Below are positions 1 to 9,043 of a DNA stretch of 64,000 nucleotides, one piece after another. The stretch is from Ruminococcus flavefaciens. Lineage in GTDB: Bacteria; Bacillota; Clostridia; Oscillospirales; Ruminococcaceae. The stretch's first letter is position 1; the number at the start of each line of letters is the position of its first letter. The notes under the pieces were generated by a model, which saw only the letters and a list, made by a program, of their open reading frames with translations, did not search any database and was not told where the DNA came from. A program made the translations under genes and the position numbers. The stretch lies in contig JAMPAU010000009.1 of NCBI GenBank assembly GCA_023667045.1, positions 1 to 64,000 of the forward strand, read 5' to 3'.

Positions 1-1105
1 AAAATTCCTCCGTTTCTTCGACTTTTTCGTTGATGTAAAGGTTGCGTTCTTTGAGGTACTGAATAAGTTCAGGTTCGTTAATTCCTGCCACAAACTCAGA
101 CCACGAAAGTTTTGCGATGTCGCTGTCAGTCATTGTATAGGCAGTATCACAGATTTTTGCAACAAGTTCAAGGGTTGCGATGAACGTGTTGTACTTGAGC
201 GTACCACGGAAAAGTCTGAACTCGATTGTATGGTAGTTGCAGAGGTTCACCGCAACATAACGACCATAGCTTTTCTTAGCCTTGTCCATGATTGCTTTCG
301 GCGAATTTTCATAGCCGTAGCGGGCTGCCCAGCGGTTCATAGTGTACTCGGAACGCCTTGAAAATTTAAGCATCTCGTTCCAGTGGTGTTCCACAAAATA
401 CAAAATTCTCGAAATTACTTCGTCCTGTTCGTCACGGTCATCACCAAAACTGTCACGGTTGACATGAATATGAAGTCCACAAGTGCTTGTCTGGTGAGAA
501 CGATAGCCAAGTCTGACAGCGTAACTCATGACATCTTCCCAACAGAAACCTTTGTGGTAATCAAGAGTCATCGGATGGCTTACAATTTCCATTCCGTCGT
601 CAAGTGAACCGTCAGTCTTGATGTAGATATGGTCGTCGTTTTCGTTTGCGATGTCGAGAATTTCGTCGGCATAATCGTCGTCTTTGCCTGCTTCGTCGAT
701 TTCAAGCTCCACACCGAAAAATCTTGTTTTGTCACCATGTGTGTATTTGCCGAAAAATTTCGGTTCGGGCTTGTAGCTATATTCGTGGATTGATGTGTTT
801 CGGCGGATATTTTCATAGCACTCACGGCAGTAGTAACCTTCCTCGTACTCGTAGGTGTCGTCGTTGTGGATAATCATATCACACTCCTCGCAACGTGAGT
901 AGTAGTTTTCATAGCAGCGACCGCAAAGGCATGTGTTGCCGTCGCAGTAGGCATCGGAATCCCATATGAACTCCTCACATCTGTCGCAGGTTACGGCATA
1001 TCTGTCGATACAGTCTTGACAGATTGGTTCGCCGTAGATTGTGTCGTAGTCATCGCCCTCGATGATGTCACCGCAATGTGTGCAGTAAATTTTTTCTTCT
1101 TCCAT
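1..1105 (-). CDS. Amidoligase-family enzyme with N-terminal zinc-ribbon cluster (3' end just outside window)
   Basis: The minus-strand frame is open from an ATG at 1105, after a GGAGG site, to the window edge (368 codons). By comparison with the copy at 19030, the stop lies just outside. The first 100 or so residues hold many CxxC pairs, suggesting treble-clef or LIM-like zinc binding. The rest has amidoligase_2 features: GVELEIDE, TDGSLDDGMEIVSHP, CGLHIHVNR and FRLFRGTLKYN, which match the acidic and histidine residues of the glutamine-synthetase-like fold. This family is predicted to make amide bonds on peptides or proteins and is often encoded next to class II amidotransferases. The second copy in this window has such a neighbour. 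The substrate is unknown. Confidence 0.85.
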   Translation of the reverse strand, partial: MEEEKIYCTHCGDIIEGDDYDTIYGEPICQDCIDRYAVTCDRCEEFIWDSDAYCDGNTCLCGRCYENYYSRCEECDMIIHNDDTYEYEEGYYCRECYENIRRNTSIHEYSYKPEPKFFGKYTHGDKTRFFGVELEIDEAGKDDDYADEILDIANENDDHIYIKTDGSLDDGMEIVSHPMTLDYHKGFCWEDVMSYAVRLGYRSHQTSTCGLHIHVNRDSFGDDRDEQDEVISRILYFVEHHWNEMLKFSRRSEYTMNRWAARYGYENSPKAIMDKAKKSYGRYVAVNLCNYHTIEFRLFRGTLKYNTFIATLELVAKICDTAYTMTDSDIAKLSWSEFVAGINEPELIQYLKERNLYINEKVEETEEF

Positions 1106-1132
1106 TTTGATTTCCTCCGTAAAATAAAAATT

Positions 1133-1158
1133 TCCCTCCCGAAGTTAATCGGGAGGGA
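1133..1158 (-). terminator. Rho-independent terminator after the DUF960 gene
   Basis: A perfect 9-bp stem (TCCCTCCCG/CGGGAGGGA) with an 8-base loop is followed, on the minus strand, by AAATTTTTATTTTA. It lies between the DUF960 stop and the amidoligase ribosome site, so it could also attenuate read-through into the amidoligase. Confidence 0.75.
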
Positions 1159-1165
1159 TTTGGCT

Positions 1166-1450
1166 TTAGTATTCGCTGCTTAAAAGCATTGTTGAGTGGT
1201 CGCCGTCGTCGATGACGTAAACTTTTGCTGAAATCGGATTACCGCACGGAATAAAGTAATTCATGCAGTATTCTGGCTGCTCTGACGTGTGGGTGATTTT
1301 CTGCAAAATGCCGACTGCTTCAAACGTGAACACCTGAAAATAGTCTTTCGGTTCGGGCATTTCGTCAAGGCACTCCCACATGAGAATCTGGAACTCAAGC
1401 GGTATTTCTGCCTGTATTCCTCTTGTGATGTAACGCTGATTGTTGAACAT
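1166..1450 (-). CDS. DUF960-like small protein
   Basis: This 94-residue protein starts at an ATG with GGAGGTGG seven bases upstream. Its opening MFNNQRYITRGIQAEIPLE and the DYFQVF segment match my memory of the DUF960 family, small proteins common on Firmicutes plasmids, phages and integrative elements. No catalytic motif, signal peptide or membrane segment is visible. It lies upstream of the amidoligase in the same direction, with a terminator between. The function of the family is unknown; I only assign it to the mobile-element accessory set. Confidence 0.65.
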   Translation of the reverse strand: MFNNQRYITRGIQAEIPLEFQILMWECLDEMPEPKDYFQVFTFEAVGILQKITHTSEQPEYCMNYFIPCGNPISAKVYVIDDGDHSTMLLSSEY

Positions 1451-1586
1451 ATTTCCACCTCCTTTGCTGTTTTTCTATGTCACTATGTTCCGCATCTATG
1501 CGGTTTTCCCTACTCGCAATAGCAGATACTGGCATAGATTCACTTATATGATATATAACTGAAATTATTGATATTTACGAAATGTC

Positions 1587-1615
1587 TTGAAAAAATCAGA
1601 AATATATGGTATAAT
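1587..1615 (+). promoter_or_regulatory. Sigma-A promoter of the FtsK-like ATPase gene
   Basis: TTGAAA (1587-1592) and TATAAT (1610-1615) are 17 bases apart. Transcription would start near 1622, giving a leader of about 20 bases. Confidence 0.75.
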
Positions 1616-1641
1616 TTTGTATAGACGAGGGGGGAATGTAT

Positions 1642-4437
1642 ATGGCAGATTCGCCGTTTGTATTAATAAAAATCGATAATATGCTTTATGTTCAGCAGGA
1701 GCATCAAGGGCATAATCAACAGCAGACATTAATGAACAATAGTCAGCAGAATATAGCGGTTAGTAATTATCCTTTGACAGCGGAGCAGGCAGTTAAGAAT
1801 TTACAGATGAATGGATATTTTGCAGATATTCAAAAGACTGTTGATGAGGAAAATTTTGTTTTTTCTGATGAACTTGTGGAATCACCACAGCAGATGTATT
1901 TGTCTCTTGCAAAAAGCGGACTTAAACTTAAGAATATAACAAAAACTGTTTATTTACATGATAGATATGGAAATGAATTTATACATGGAAGTGAACAGAC
2001 GAAGCCAGTTGCAAAGAATAAGTTTGAATCAATTCGTTTTGCAGAATTTATTGTTTCAGAGGCTTCGATAATTTATGTTGAAAATGGATATACATTTGAT
2101 AAAAGAATATATTTAAAATGTGTCTCAATATATGGAAAATTTAACGTTTTGATAACTTTGGAAGATTTTAATAAATATCGAATAAAAAAGTATATTGATT
2201 CAAGGACGAAATTTCAGGCTTTTACGAATAATTTTAAAGATTCGGAAATCAACAGACTTATGTTTAATTATATAAAGAATAAGCTGGCACAGAGTGAACA
2301 AGAATATTTGTTGATATATAAACCTGGATTCAAAAGAGAGGAGAATGGTAACTGGCGTTTTATTTCTTATGATAAATCAGCTTTTTTATCCTCAAAAGTT
2401 ATAAGCAAATCTCATTTTGATATAAAGAATTTTGATGTCGGGGAAGCAGGAAAAATTTTAAACGAATATTGTCATTTTATCAAGGAATATGAAATGGAGA
2501 AGGTTGCTTTATTGAGATTGTCTGCATTGTTGCTTACACCGCTTGCATCACTCGGTTATAAACTCAGTAAAACGATAGTAATATATGGCTGTAATTCGCA
2601 CGAAAAGAAACAGGCATTAAATACATGGCTTAAAGTTTATAACAGGGACGGCAGTTCCGGCAGTCCGGTATATAAGCTGTCGGCTTTAAAACAGTCGCAG
2701 ATAAAAGCGATAGCTTATGATAATAAGGATTGTTTTGTGTTGTTCGATGATAACTCTGTTACTGTTAAGAATAAGACAATGCCAGACAGTGAAAAACTGA
2801 AAATGGAGCTGATAGCAGAACTGTTTTCTTTTGGTAGTTTCAGCGATAATCCTAGGGCTGAGTGCAACTGTGCAGTGTTGAGCGACAGATATATGATGCA
2901 GGGCGGACTTTCAGATGAGGCGTTTTTGTTTTATGATATGAGCAATTTAGAAACTTACGGTCTTGATGATATTAACAGGATTTGCTATGATTTTGATAAA
3001 GTTGTTGTGGATTTTGTTAAATCCTTTTTTGAAAAATACAGGAACGATTTTGAAATTATTGACAGTGAAAATGTTGATGATTTTAAATACAACAGTTCAA
3101 AAAATGCTTATCTGACATTGAGTATGTGTATTGCGGTTTTCAGAAAAATGTGCAGTATATATGAGTGTAGCGTGTTTACAGATGAAGATTTTCAGGACTG
3201 GAGCGACAGTGTGTATAATATAATATCTGATTCAGAATATTTCAATGATGAAAAAACTATTGTAGAAGAATTTGCCTATGAATTGAATTACCTTATAAAT
3301 GAAGATGAAATACAGCTTGCTGACTGCAATGTATTTAATGCGGATTTGAATAATGACAAGAAGTTTATTTATGTTAAGGATAATTTACTGCTTATAAGGT
3401 CGGGCTTGTTCAGAGATATTTTGAGTGATATTCCTGTTTTTGTTGTTGATAGAGAGGGAGTAAATCTTAGGAGGATTATGGCAGAACGTGACCTGATAGA
3501 GTATAATTCAGGTGCGAATGACAGATATTTATATCGCACAAGCATAACTGACAGCGGAAAAAGAGAATATTTTATAGCAGTCAGGACAAAGTTGCTTGGT
3601 GACGATGCAAGAAACAAACTTCCGGTGAAGGGAGCAGGGATTTATCCTGTGCTTGATACTTCCGATAGTATCGAACGTATAAAAATTGGTATTTCGGAAA
3701 ATGGCGAGCCTGTGTACTGGAGCATTGGTGCTGACCTTATGAACAGGCATCTTTTTGTGCGTGGAAAGTCGGGTTCTGGAAAAACATACTTTTTAACCTC
3801 GCTTGCAAAGAAACTTAACGACATGGGCAAATGTGTTGTAATTCTTGACTGTGCGGAGTTCAGCGGATATGACAGAATAGAACTTATGAAAGTTTTATCT
3901 GAGGATTACGTAGATAAAAATATTACAATAAGTAATAATCCAATGACGGTAGACGAAGTGATTCAAAATGAAAATAAGATTACAGTAATCAGAAGCAGTG
4001 CTGGTGAAGCAGAAAAATTTTTGTCTGATATGATGAAATATTGCCAGGAGTATAAGACTCAGAACAAGGAAACGTATATCATTTTTGATGAAATAGCAAG
4101 TCTTGATATATCGGGAAATACATTACTTGGTAAAGCAATATTGCAGGGAAGAAAAATAAAATTAAATATTATATCAGCTACACAGATACTGTGTGGTGAG
4201 GGTGTCAAGGAGAAAACTTCAATACTTTGCGGGAGCAGTCTGCATATTGCCTTTTCAGTTGACAAGAAAATGAGAGGTGAAATCGCAAAAGAGATAGACA
4301 AGAAAAGGGCTGCCGATTATGAGGAACAGCTTAAAAGTCTTGGCAGAGGTGAGGCGTTGGTGTATGGTGAACTGGAGGGTTTCAACGGCAGAATAGAACA
4401 GGACAGATGTATTAAAGTAAAAATTACTAACGATTAA
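1642..4437 (+). CDS. FtsK/HerA-like ATPase of a mobile element
   Basis: The protein is about 931 residues. I prefer the ATG at 1642 over 1636, because the GAGGGGGG site (1627-1634) is seven bases from 1642 and only one from 1636. The first 650 residues are unfamiliar; a middle section (residues 280-430, around LSALLLTPLASLGYKLSKTI and VLFDDNSV) may be a degenerate second NTPase domain. The C-terminal 250 residues are a clear P-loop motor: GKSGSGKT near residue 709, Walker B IIFDEIASLD near 813, and an SATQ segment after it. FtsK/HerA proteins pump DNA in transfer or partition. Next to a primase-helicase and an integrase it probably handles element DNA, as a coupling protein or translocase. 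No membrane segment is obvious. Confidence 0.7.
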   Translation: MADSPFVLIKIDNMLYVQQEHQGHNQQQTLMNNSQQNIAVSNYPLTAEQAVKNLQMNGYFADIQKTVDEENFVFSDELVESPQQMYLSLAKSGLKLKNITKTVYLHDRYGNEFIHGSEQTKPVAKNKFESIRFAEFIVSEASIIYVENGYTFDKRIYLKCVSIYGKFNVLITLEDFNKYRIKKYIDSRTKFQAFTNNFKDSEINRLMFNYIKNKLAQSEQEYLLIYKPGFKREENGNWRFISYDKSAFLSSKVISKSHFDIKNFDVGEAGKILNEYCHFIKEYEMEKVALLRLSALLLTPLASLGYKLSKTIVIYGCNSHEKKQALNTWLKVYNRDGSSGSPVYKLSALKQSQIKAIAYDNKDCFVLFDDNSVTVKNKTMPDSEKLKMELIAELFSFGSFSDNPRAECNCAVLSDRYMMQGGLSDEAFLFYDMSNLETYGLDDINRICYDFDKVVVDFVKSFFEKYRNDFEIIDSENVDDFKYNSSKNAYLTLSMCIAVFRKMCSIYECSVFTDEDFQDWSDSVYNIISDSEYFNDEKTIVEEFAYELNYLINEDEIQLADCNVFNADLNNDKKFIYVKDNLLLIRSGLFRDILSDIPVFVVDREGVNLRRIMAERDLIEYNSGANDRYLYRTSITDSGKREYFIAVRTKLLGDDARNKLPVKGAGIYPVLDTSDSIERIKIGISENGEPVYWSIGADLMNRHLFVRGKSGSGKTYFLTSLAKKLNDMGKCVVILDCAEFSGYDRIELMKVLSEDYVDKNITISNNPMTVDEVIQNENKITVIRSSAGEAEKFLSDMMKYCQEYKTQNKETYIIFDEIASLDISGNTLLGKAILQGRKIKLNIISATQILCGEGVKEKTSILCGSSLHIAFSVDKKMRGEIAKEIDKKRAADYEEQLKSLGRGEALVYGELEGFNGRIEQDRCIKVKITND

Positions 4438-4610
4438 TGCGAAAGATATGTCTACTAAAATATGAGTTGATTATAAATTTACTGTGAATATACAGGAAAT
4501 TTTAACTGTTTATAATTATAACTTTGATTTTGGTAGACAATTCTGTTGTATATTTTCATGGTATTGTGCTTTTACTATAGTTTGTTATTTGAACTAAAAA
4601 TACAAAAAAT

Positions 4611-4767
4611 CCCCCTGTGCCACTGTAGCACAGGGCGTCGTCAGAGGAGCCGGGAGCTTGACACGAGGAGTGAGTTACAGAGGATATGAACAGTGTCCCT
4701 CTGCACTCGGCTGAACCCGATGCTCCGCTTGTGAAGCTCTCCTCTTTGGATTCAGCCGTAGCTGTTT
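4611..4767. ncRNA. Candidate structured RNA, or structured DNA site (origin/oriT)
   Basis: The 516-base gap between two replication/transfer genes is AT-rich except for this GC-rich block. Complementary pairs nest inside it: CCCTGTGC/GCACAGGG (4613-4620/4628-4635), AGAGGAG/CTCCTCT (4643-4649/4739-4745), AGCTT/AAGCT (4655-4659/4734-4738) and CAGAGG/CCTCTG (4678-4683/4698-4703). An alternative pair CGGCTGAA/TTCAGCCG (4708-4715/4751-4758) competes with the outer stem. No open frame explains the block. It could be a folded RNA or a recognition site for the neighbouring DNA-handling proteins. I recognise no known family. Confidence 0.5.
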
Positions 4768-4905
4768 TTAGTAAGTTAAAATTTGTAAATAAAATAAATT
4801 TTCTGTCTTTAACATGATGTCAGTGTTCTTGAAATAAAGGTGAGTTTTTTGGAGCTGAACTCACTAAAAGCTTTAAATTTATGTTAGATGAAAGTAAAAA
4901 AATAA

Positions 4906-4946
4906 AATCCCTTCAACGATATTATAAAAAATATCTTGAAGGGATT
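4906..4946 (+). promoter_or_regulatory. Hairpin that hides the ribosome site of the primase-helicase gene
   Basis: AATCCCTTCAA (4906-4916) pairs perfectly with TTGAAGGGATT (4936-4946), and GATATT with AATATC inside it, leaving one bulged C and a short AT loop. The 3' arm contains GAAGGGA, the only plausible ribosome site for the ATG at 4954. Translation therefore probably depends on opening this stem. Confidence 0.65.
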
Positions 4947-4953
4947 TGTGCGT

Positions 4954-7428
4954 ATGGATTACAAAATGTATAATGTTTCCTTTTATGGAAATCGGTATAG
5001 GTCAAAGCCGTCATCTGATGAGATTCCGAATATCAGTAAAAAATTGTCTGCCAGTAGTCTGACTTATGATTTTCTGGCTGAACGTGTCGGTACTCAGGGC
5101 TGTACATTTGCACCGGCAGTTTTCAATGGTTCAAGAAGAACCGGAAATTTTTCAGAACAGCAGTTATTTGCGATTGACATTGATGAAAAAGCGACTTTTA
5201 AAGAAATAAAAGCGAGAGCCGACAGGTACAGACTGCCGGTTCTTTTTGCGTACAGGAGTTTTTCGTGGACAGATGAACATGAAAAATTTAGGGTAGTTTT
5301 TGCAATGGACAGGGCTATTAAAGACGCTTTTACGGCACAGATTATTACAAAAATGCTGATGTGTATTTTTCATGAATGCGACGGTCATTGCAGTGACCTT
5401 GCAAGAATGTATTTTGGAAGTAACAAGGGACTACTTTATTTTTCTGAAACCGGCAATGAATTTAGTTTTGATGATATTGTGATGGCATTAAGATGTTATA
5501 TGTTTGATAAGTATGACGAAAGTCATTATACAGCGAAAATTCGCCAGTTTTATGGCTCGATTGGCGTTGAAACGGAAAGAAAATCTCCTGTATTTTCGGT
5601 TGAAAATAATAATCTGATTATAAAAAAATCAGTAGACAGACCGGTCACAAATGCAAAAAGAAACAGCTCCAGTAGCAAGTCAGACAGGCGTAGAAATACA
5701 AAAATTAATTTTGAAACGCTGAAAGAACGTTGTAAATTGTACCATGATTTTATTGAGGGCAACGAGTGGTATTATTATCCCGAACTTTTTCTTATTGCCA
5801 CTAATATGGTCAACATGGAAAAAGGAAAGTCGGAATTTTTGAAAATACTCAATTCCCCCGAAAATGAACATTGCACATCATATCACAAAAGAAACTGGAA
5901 GCCAATACTGAACACAATTATTGACATGAATTACAAGCCGATGTCATGTAATAAATGTCCTCATGTGAGGGATTGTCCGCACTATAAAAATATGATTTGT
6001 ACCATAGATTCGGGGCGTTGTGGAATCCGTCCTCTTGAATTAAAAAAATATTGTAGCATTGAAGATGCAGAGGAAAGTTTAAGAAAAAATTTTGCCGAAG
6101 CTTTAGAATCTCAGAATCAGGGAATTAAAATTCTTAAAGCACAGACAGGTCTCGGAAAAACTCATACTTGTTTGGATTATATAAAAAATTCAAATGAAAA
6201 ATTTTTGCTTGTTGTCCCAACTCACAGGCTTATCAAAGAGATAATGAAAAAGGCACATAATATGGGAATTGAGTTCTGCACTATGCCCGAATTGAACGGT
6301 TTTTCAAAAGAACTTACTGACGAAATACAGCATATATATGATGTCGGTGCAGGTGTTGTAAGCCTTAAAAATCTCAGAAATATCTTTAATAATATGGGTA
6401 AAAACAATCAGGATTATGCCGGTCTGAAAGAATATTTTGAGCAGTACGACAAGGCAGCGAAATACGACGGCAATATGATTATTACACATGAAAGATTTCT
6501 GAATCTTAATCCAAATTCCGAGATTTTGGACGGACGTAAAGTTATCATCGATGAGGATATTTTAAGGAGCGTTTTTGCAACTGAAACTGTCAGCAATGAC
6601 GACATACGCCGAGCATTACAGAATGACGTTTTTAAAGAAAAATCGAAAGAAAGATTGATGAATATACTTAACGGCGGAGAGTATCAAAAATATGATTTCA
6701 GGGCTGGAATCAGCATATCAGAAGAAACTCCATATCAGTTAAATGGTATAAATAGTAATATCCTTGACTTGCTTAATGCAAAAGTACTTATAAAAGACGA
6801 ATTTAATACTTTGTACATAAAGACGAAAAAATTTCCGTGTAAAAATGCTGTTATAATGTCGGCTACTGCGAACGTCGAGATTTATAAATGGCTGATGTAT
6901 ATGCCGATAACGGAATATCGCTGTAAAGAGGCTGAATATATGGGGACGGTCAATTTATACACCGACAGCACATATAGCCGTGATGCCCTTATTAACGGTG
7001 ATAATCATGATGAATTTATGAAAAAAATTAAAGAAATAACGGGCGACAATGCTGTAATAACGTTTAAGGCAATAGAAGACAAATTTAATACTGAATATCA
7101 TTTCGGTGGGATAGAGGGTCTGAATTGCCTTGAAGGTCGAAATATATCAGTAGTAGGACTTCCGAATGTCGATGAAAAAGTGTATAAACTTTATGGTATG
7201 CTTATGGGAATTGATGCTGAAGATAAGCATATGTTCTACATGGAAACTCAGTATAACGGCTATGATTTCTGGATAACCACTTTTAGAGATTACCATCTCA
7301 GAACTATACAGATGTGGCTTATTGAAAGTCTTCTGGAGCAGGCAGTCGGACGTGCAAGACTTTTACGTCATGACTGTACTGTAAATGTATTTGCGAGATT
7401 TCCCATAGACCAGTCTAATCCAATGTAA
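4954..7428 (+). CDS. Primase-helicase replication protein of a mobile element
   Basis: The protein has 824 residues from the ATG at 4954; an in-frame TTG at 4936 falls inside the ribosome-site hairpin and is unlikely. The N-terminal 200 residues look like an archaeo-eukaryotic primase/PrimPol domain, with a FAIDID acidic pair near residue 75, HEKFRVVF near 110 and a DLARMYFGSNKG segment near 148. A cysteine cluster (CNKCPHVRDCPHY and a later C/C pair) near 331-355 probably binds zinc or iron-sulfur. A superfamily 2 helicase follows: AQTGLGKT near 396, IIDED near 530, MSATAN near 634 and EQAVGRARLL near 795. Such fusions start replication of plasmids and integrative elements. It follows the FtsK-like gene and the structured block. 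Confidence 0.75.
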   Translation: MDYKMYNVSFYGNRYRSKPSSDEIPNISKKLSASSLTYDFLAERVGTQGCTFAPAVFNGSRRTGNFSEQQLFAIDIDEKATFKEIKARADRYRLPVLFAYRSFSWTDEHEKFRVVFAMDRAIKDAFTAQIITKMLMCIFHECDGHCSDLARMYFGSNKGLLYFSETGNEFSFDDIVMALRCYMFDKYDESHYTAKIRQFYGSIGVETERKSPVFSVENNNLIIKKSVDRPVTNAKRNSSSSKSDRRRNTKINFETLKERCKLYHDFIEGNEWYYYPELFLIATNMVNMEKGKSEFLKILNSPENEHCTSYHKRNWKPILNTIIDMNYKPMSCNKCPHVRDCPHYKNMICTIDSGRCGIRPLELKKYCSIEDAEESLRKNFAEALESQNQGIKILKAQTGLGKTHTCLDYIKNSNEKFLLVVPTHRLIKEIMKKAHNMGIEFCTMPELNGFSKELTDEIQHIYDVGAGVVSLKNLRNIFNNMGKNNQDYAGLKEYFEQYDKAAKYDGNMIITHERFLNLNPNSEILDGRKVIIDEDILRSVFATETVSNDDIRRALQNDVFKEKSKERLMNILNGGEYQKYDFRAGISISEETPYQLNGINSNILDLLNAKVLIKDEFNTLYIKTKKFPCKNAVIMSATANVEIYKWLMYMPITEYRCKEAEYMGTVNLYTDSTYSRDALINGDNHDEFMKKIKEITGDNAVITFKAIEDKFNTEYHFGGIEGLNCLEGRNISVVGLPNVDEKVYKLYGMLMGIDAEDKHMFYMETQYNGYDFWITTFRDYHLRTIQMWLIESLLEQAVGRARLLRHDCTVNVFARFPIDQSNPM

Positions 7429-7590
7429 AAAACTTGTGGACACGAAAGGCTGGAATATTTATTGATGACAGTGAAAAAAACGGTGATTTTTGCCGTAAAC
7501 CCCTATATATTATATAGGAGTATGTGGCATTTTTCACCGATTTCACATAAAAGTTTTAGTTCTTCGTCTCCAACAAAAATATATTCTATA

Positions 7591-7692
7591 ACCTGCTCCT
7601 AAACGATGAAATCAGGTCATTTAAAATAGGCAAGGTGTGGAAAATTACGAGAAGTGCTATTGAAGAATACGTTCGAAAATCTATGAATTGAA
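7591..7692 (+). pseudogene. Excisionase/HTH_17-type C-terminal remnant
   Basis: The frame ending at the TGA 7690-7692 reads NDEIRSFKIGKVWKITRSA followed by IEEYV, the typical end of MerR-like excisionase DNA-binding proteins. No start codon or N-terminal helix-turn-helix precedes it in frame, so it is a 5'-truncated remnant. The rest of the 7429-7759 gap holds an AT-rich palindrome near 7502-7518 and a terminator. Confidence 0.6.
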
Positions 7693-7698
7693 AATAGT

Positions 7699-7734
7699 CC
7701 CAGTCAGAATCATGACTGGGATTATTTTTTTACT
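7699..7734 (+). terminator. Rho-independent terminator
   Basis: TCCCAGTCA/TGACTGGGA (9 bp, 6-base loop) is followed by TTATTTTTTT on the plus strand. It ends transcription from the replication module and the excisionase remnant. Confidence 0.8.
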
Positions 7735-7759
7735 ATAGTGAAAAATAATTTGATAATTA

Positions 7760-8788
7760 TTAATTGATTTTTTTAGATAATTCCCATAAGTATTTAAATT
7801 CATCTTTCAAAGTCTGATAGTGTTCAGATGTGCAGTTGAGAGTCTGTGTCAAGCGTCGTTTGTAACCGATGTTTCCATATGTATACAAAATATAGAAAAC
7901 ACTTGATTTATTGTTTTTCATGTTAAAAGAGTAATATGAATGCAGAATAGGCAGGGGAGATATTTTTACATTTACAAGATTATTATTTTTTATGCAAAAT
8001 TCTTTCCACATTTCATGAATATATGAAAATTTAATAAATGTTCTATTTGGATTATTCATTTCGGCAGATATAAACTCATGGTTTATATCTGAAATTATTA
8101 TGCTCAGTTTAATATTACTATCAAGGAGCTTTTGAATAATTTTTACTCGTTCATCGTCATTAATCCACCTTATTCCGGTTTGAAAAACAAATTCTACACT
8201 TTCAATTTCATCTATATCATTTAAATTGTCGTTAAAATATTTTATTATATCAGAATATTTGTATATAATTGAATTATTTGTATTTTGTTTTGACAAATTA
8301 ATTGAAAAATGTATTAAATTTATTCTTTCGCCAAATACAGACCATAGAATAAGGCAGGTCAGCTTATAATGCAGATTTTCAGAATTATTTAGTATTTTTC
8401 TGAAATCTTCAGGATATATATCATTATCAATTTCCTGTAAACTGTCAATAAGTTCCTGTGTGATATTCGGAAAATTTTTAGTCAGAAATTCTGTCATATC
8501 AGAAAGACAGGAATAATTATTCATTTTATCAGCTATAAAATTCAACACTGCTTGATAAGCACGACGATATGTCTGCTTTTTTTTATTTTTTATCATATTT
8601 CCATTTATAAAAATAGAACGATTATTCTGAAAAGAAGTGTCAGAATTAAAAATAAAATCCACTAAACCTGCATTATCTCCGTTTTTTAGCGTTGTTGGAA
8701 ATATCATTCTCAGAAATGTTGTTTTGTCTGTTTTTATTGATAAACTTTTCTGTATTTTATTAATAGTTAATTTATTTATTTTATCCAT
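7760..8788 (-). CDS. Possible PLD-like effector protein; N-terminal domain shared with the STAND NTPase at 35695
   Basis: This 342-residue protein has no confident family. Its N-terminal 165 residues share spaced motifs with the STAND NTPase at 35695-38220: FINGNMIKN versus FMNGNIIKN, and LTCLILWSVFGE versus LLMLILWSIYGE, at similar positions. The C-terminal 150 residues (VEFVFQTGIRWINDDERV, then NIKLSIIISD and ISPLPILHSYYSF) resemble the alpha/beta layout of phospholipase D-like domains, but I see no clean HxK motif. The gene lies alone on the minus strand between two plus-strand blocks and is very AT-rich. The shared N-terminus suggests an adaptor or sensing domain used by two different effectors, possibly in defence. 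Function is inferred only. Confidence 0.45.
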   Translation of the reverse strand: MDKINKLTINKIQKSLSIKTDKTTFLRMIFPTTLKNGDNAGLVDFIFNSDTSFQNNRSIFINGNMIKNKKKQTYRRAYQAVLNFIADKMNNYSCLSDMTEFLTKNFPNITQELIDSLQEIDNDIYPEDFRKILNNSENLHYKLTCLILWSVFGERINLIHFSINLSKQNTNNSIIYKYSDIIKYFNDNLNDIDEIESVEFVFQTGIRWINDDERVKIIQKLLDSNIKLSIIISDINHEFISAEMNNPNRTFIKFSYIHEMWKEFCIKNNNLVNVKISPLPILHSYYSFNMKNNKSSVFYILYTYGNIGYKRRLTQTLNCTSEHYQTLKDEFKYLWELSKKIN

Positions 8789-8929
8789 AGGGTGTGTTAT
8801 TGCCTCTCATCAGGATTTACAAAGTTATTTCAAAGTCACCCAAAGTAATTTGTGACTTTATATTATTCATTCAGTGAGTCCTGTTTTATATAATAAAAAT
8901 AAAGATACCATTAATAGCCAACTTTTATA

Positions 8930-8958
8930 TTTTCATAAATGGCGTACATTTATGAAAA
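8930..8958. repeat. Palindrome between divergent genes
   Basis: A perfect 12-bp inverted repeat (TTTTCATAAATG/CATTTATGAAAA) around 5 bases lies in the divergent gap 8789-9043. No T-tract follows on either strand, so an operator or cruciform is more likely than a terminator. Confidence 0.4.
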
Positions 8959-9043
8959 CTTTTTATCGCATTGCACACTATTATTATATCACAACAAGTA
9001 AAGCTAATACATTATAAAAAATATATAAAGGGAGATATATAAT

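Noticed and set aside
580-873. Overlapping frames inside the amidoligase region
   Set aside because: They are shadows of the long minus-strand amidoligase frame, with no family features or ribosome sites.
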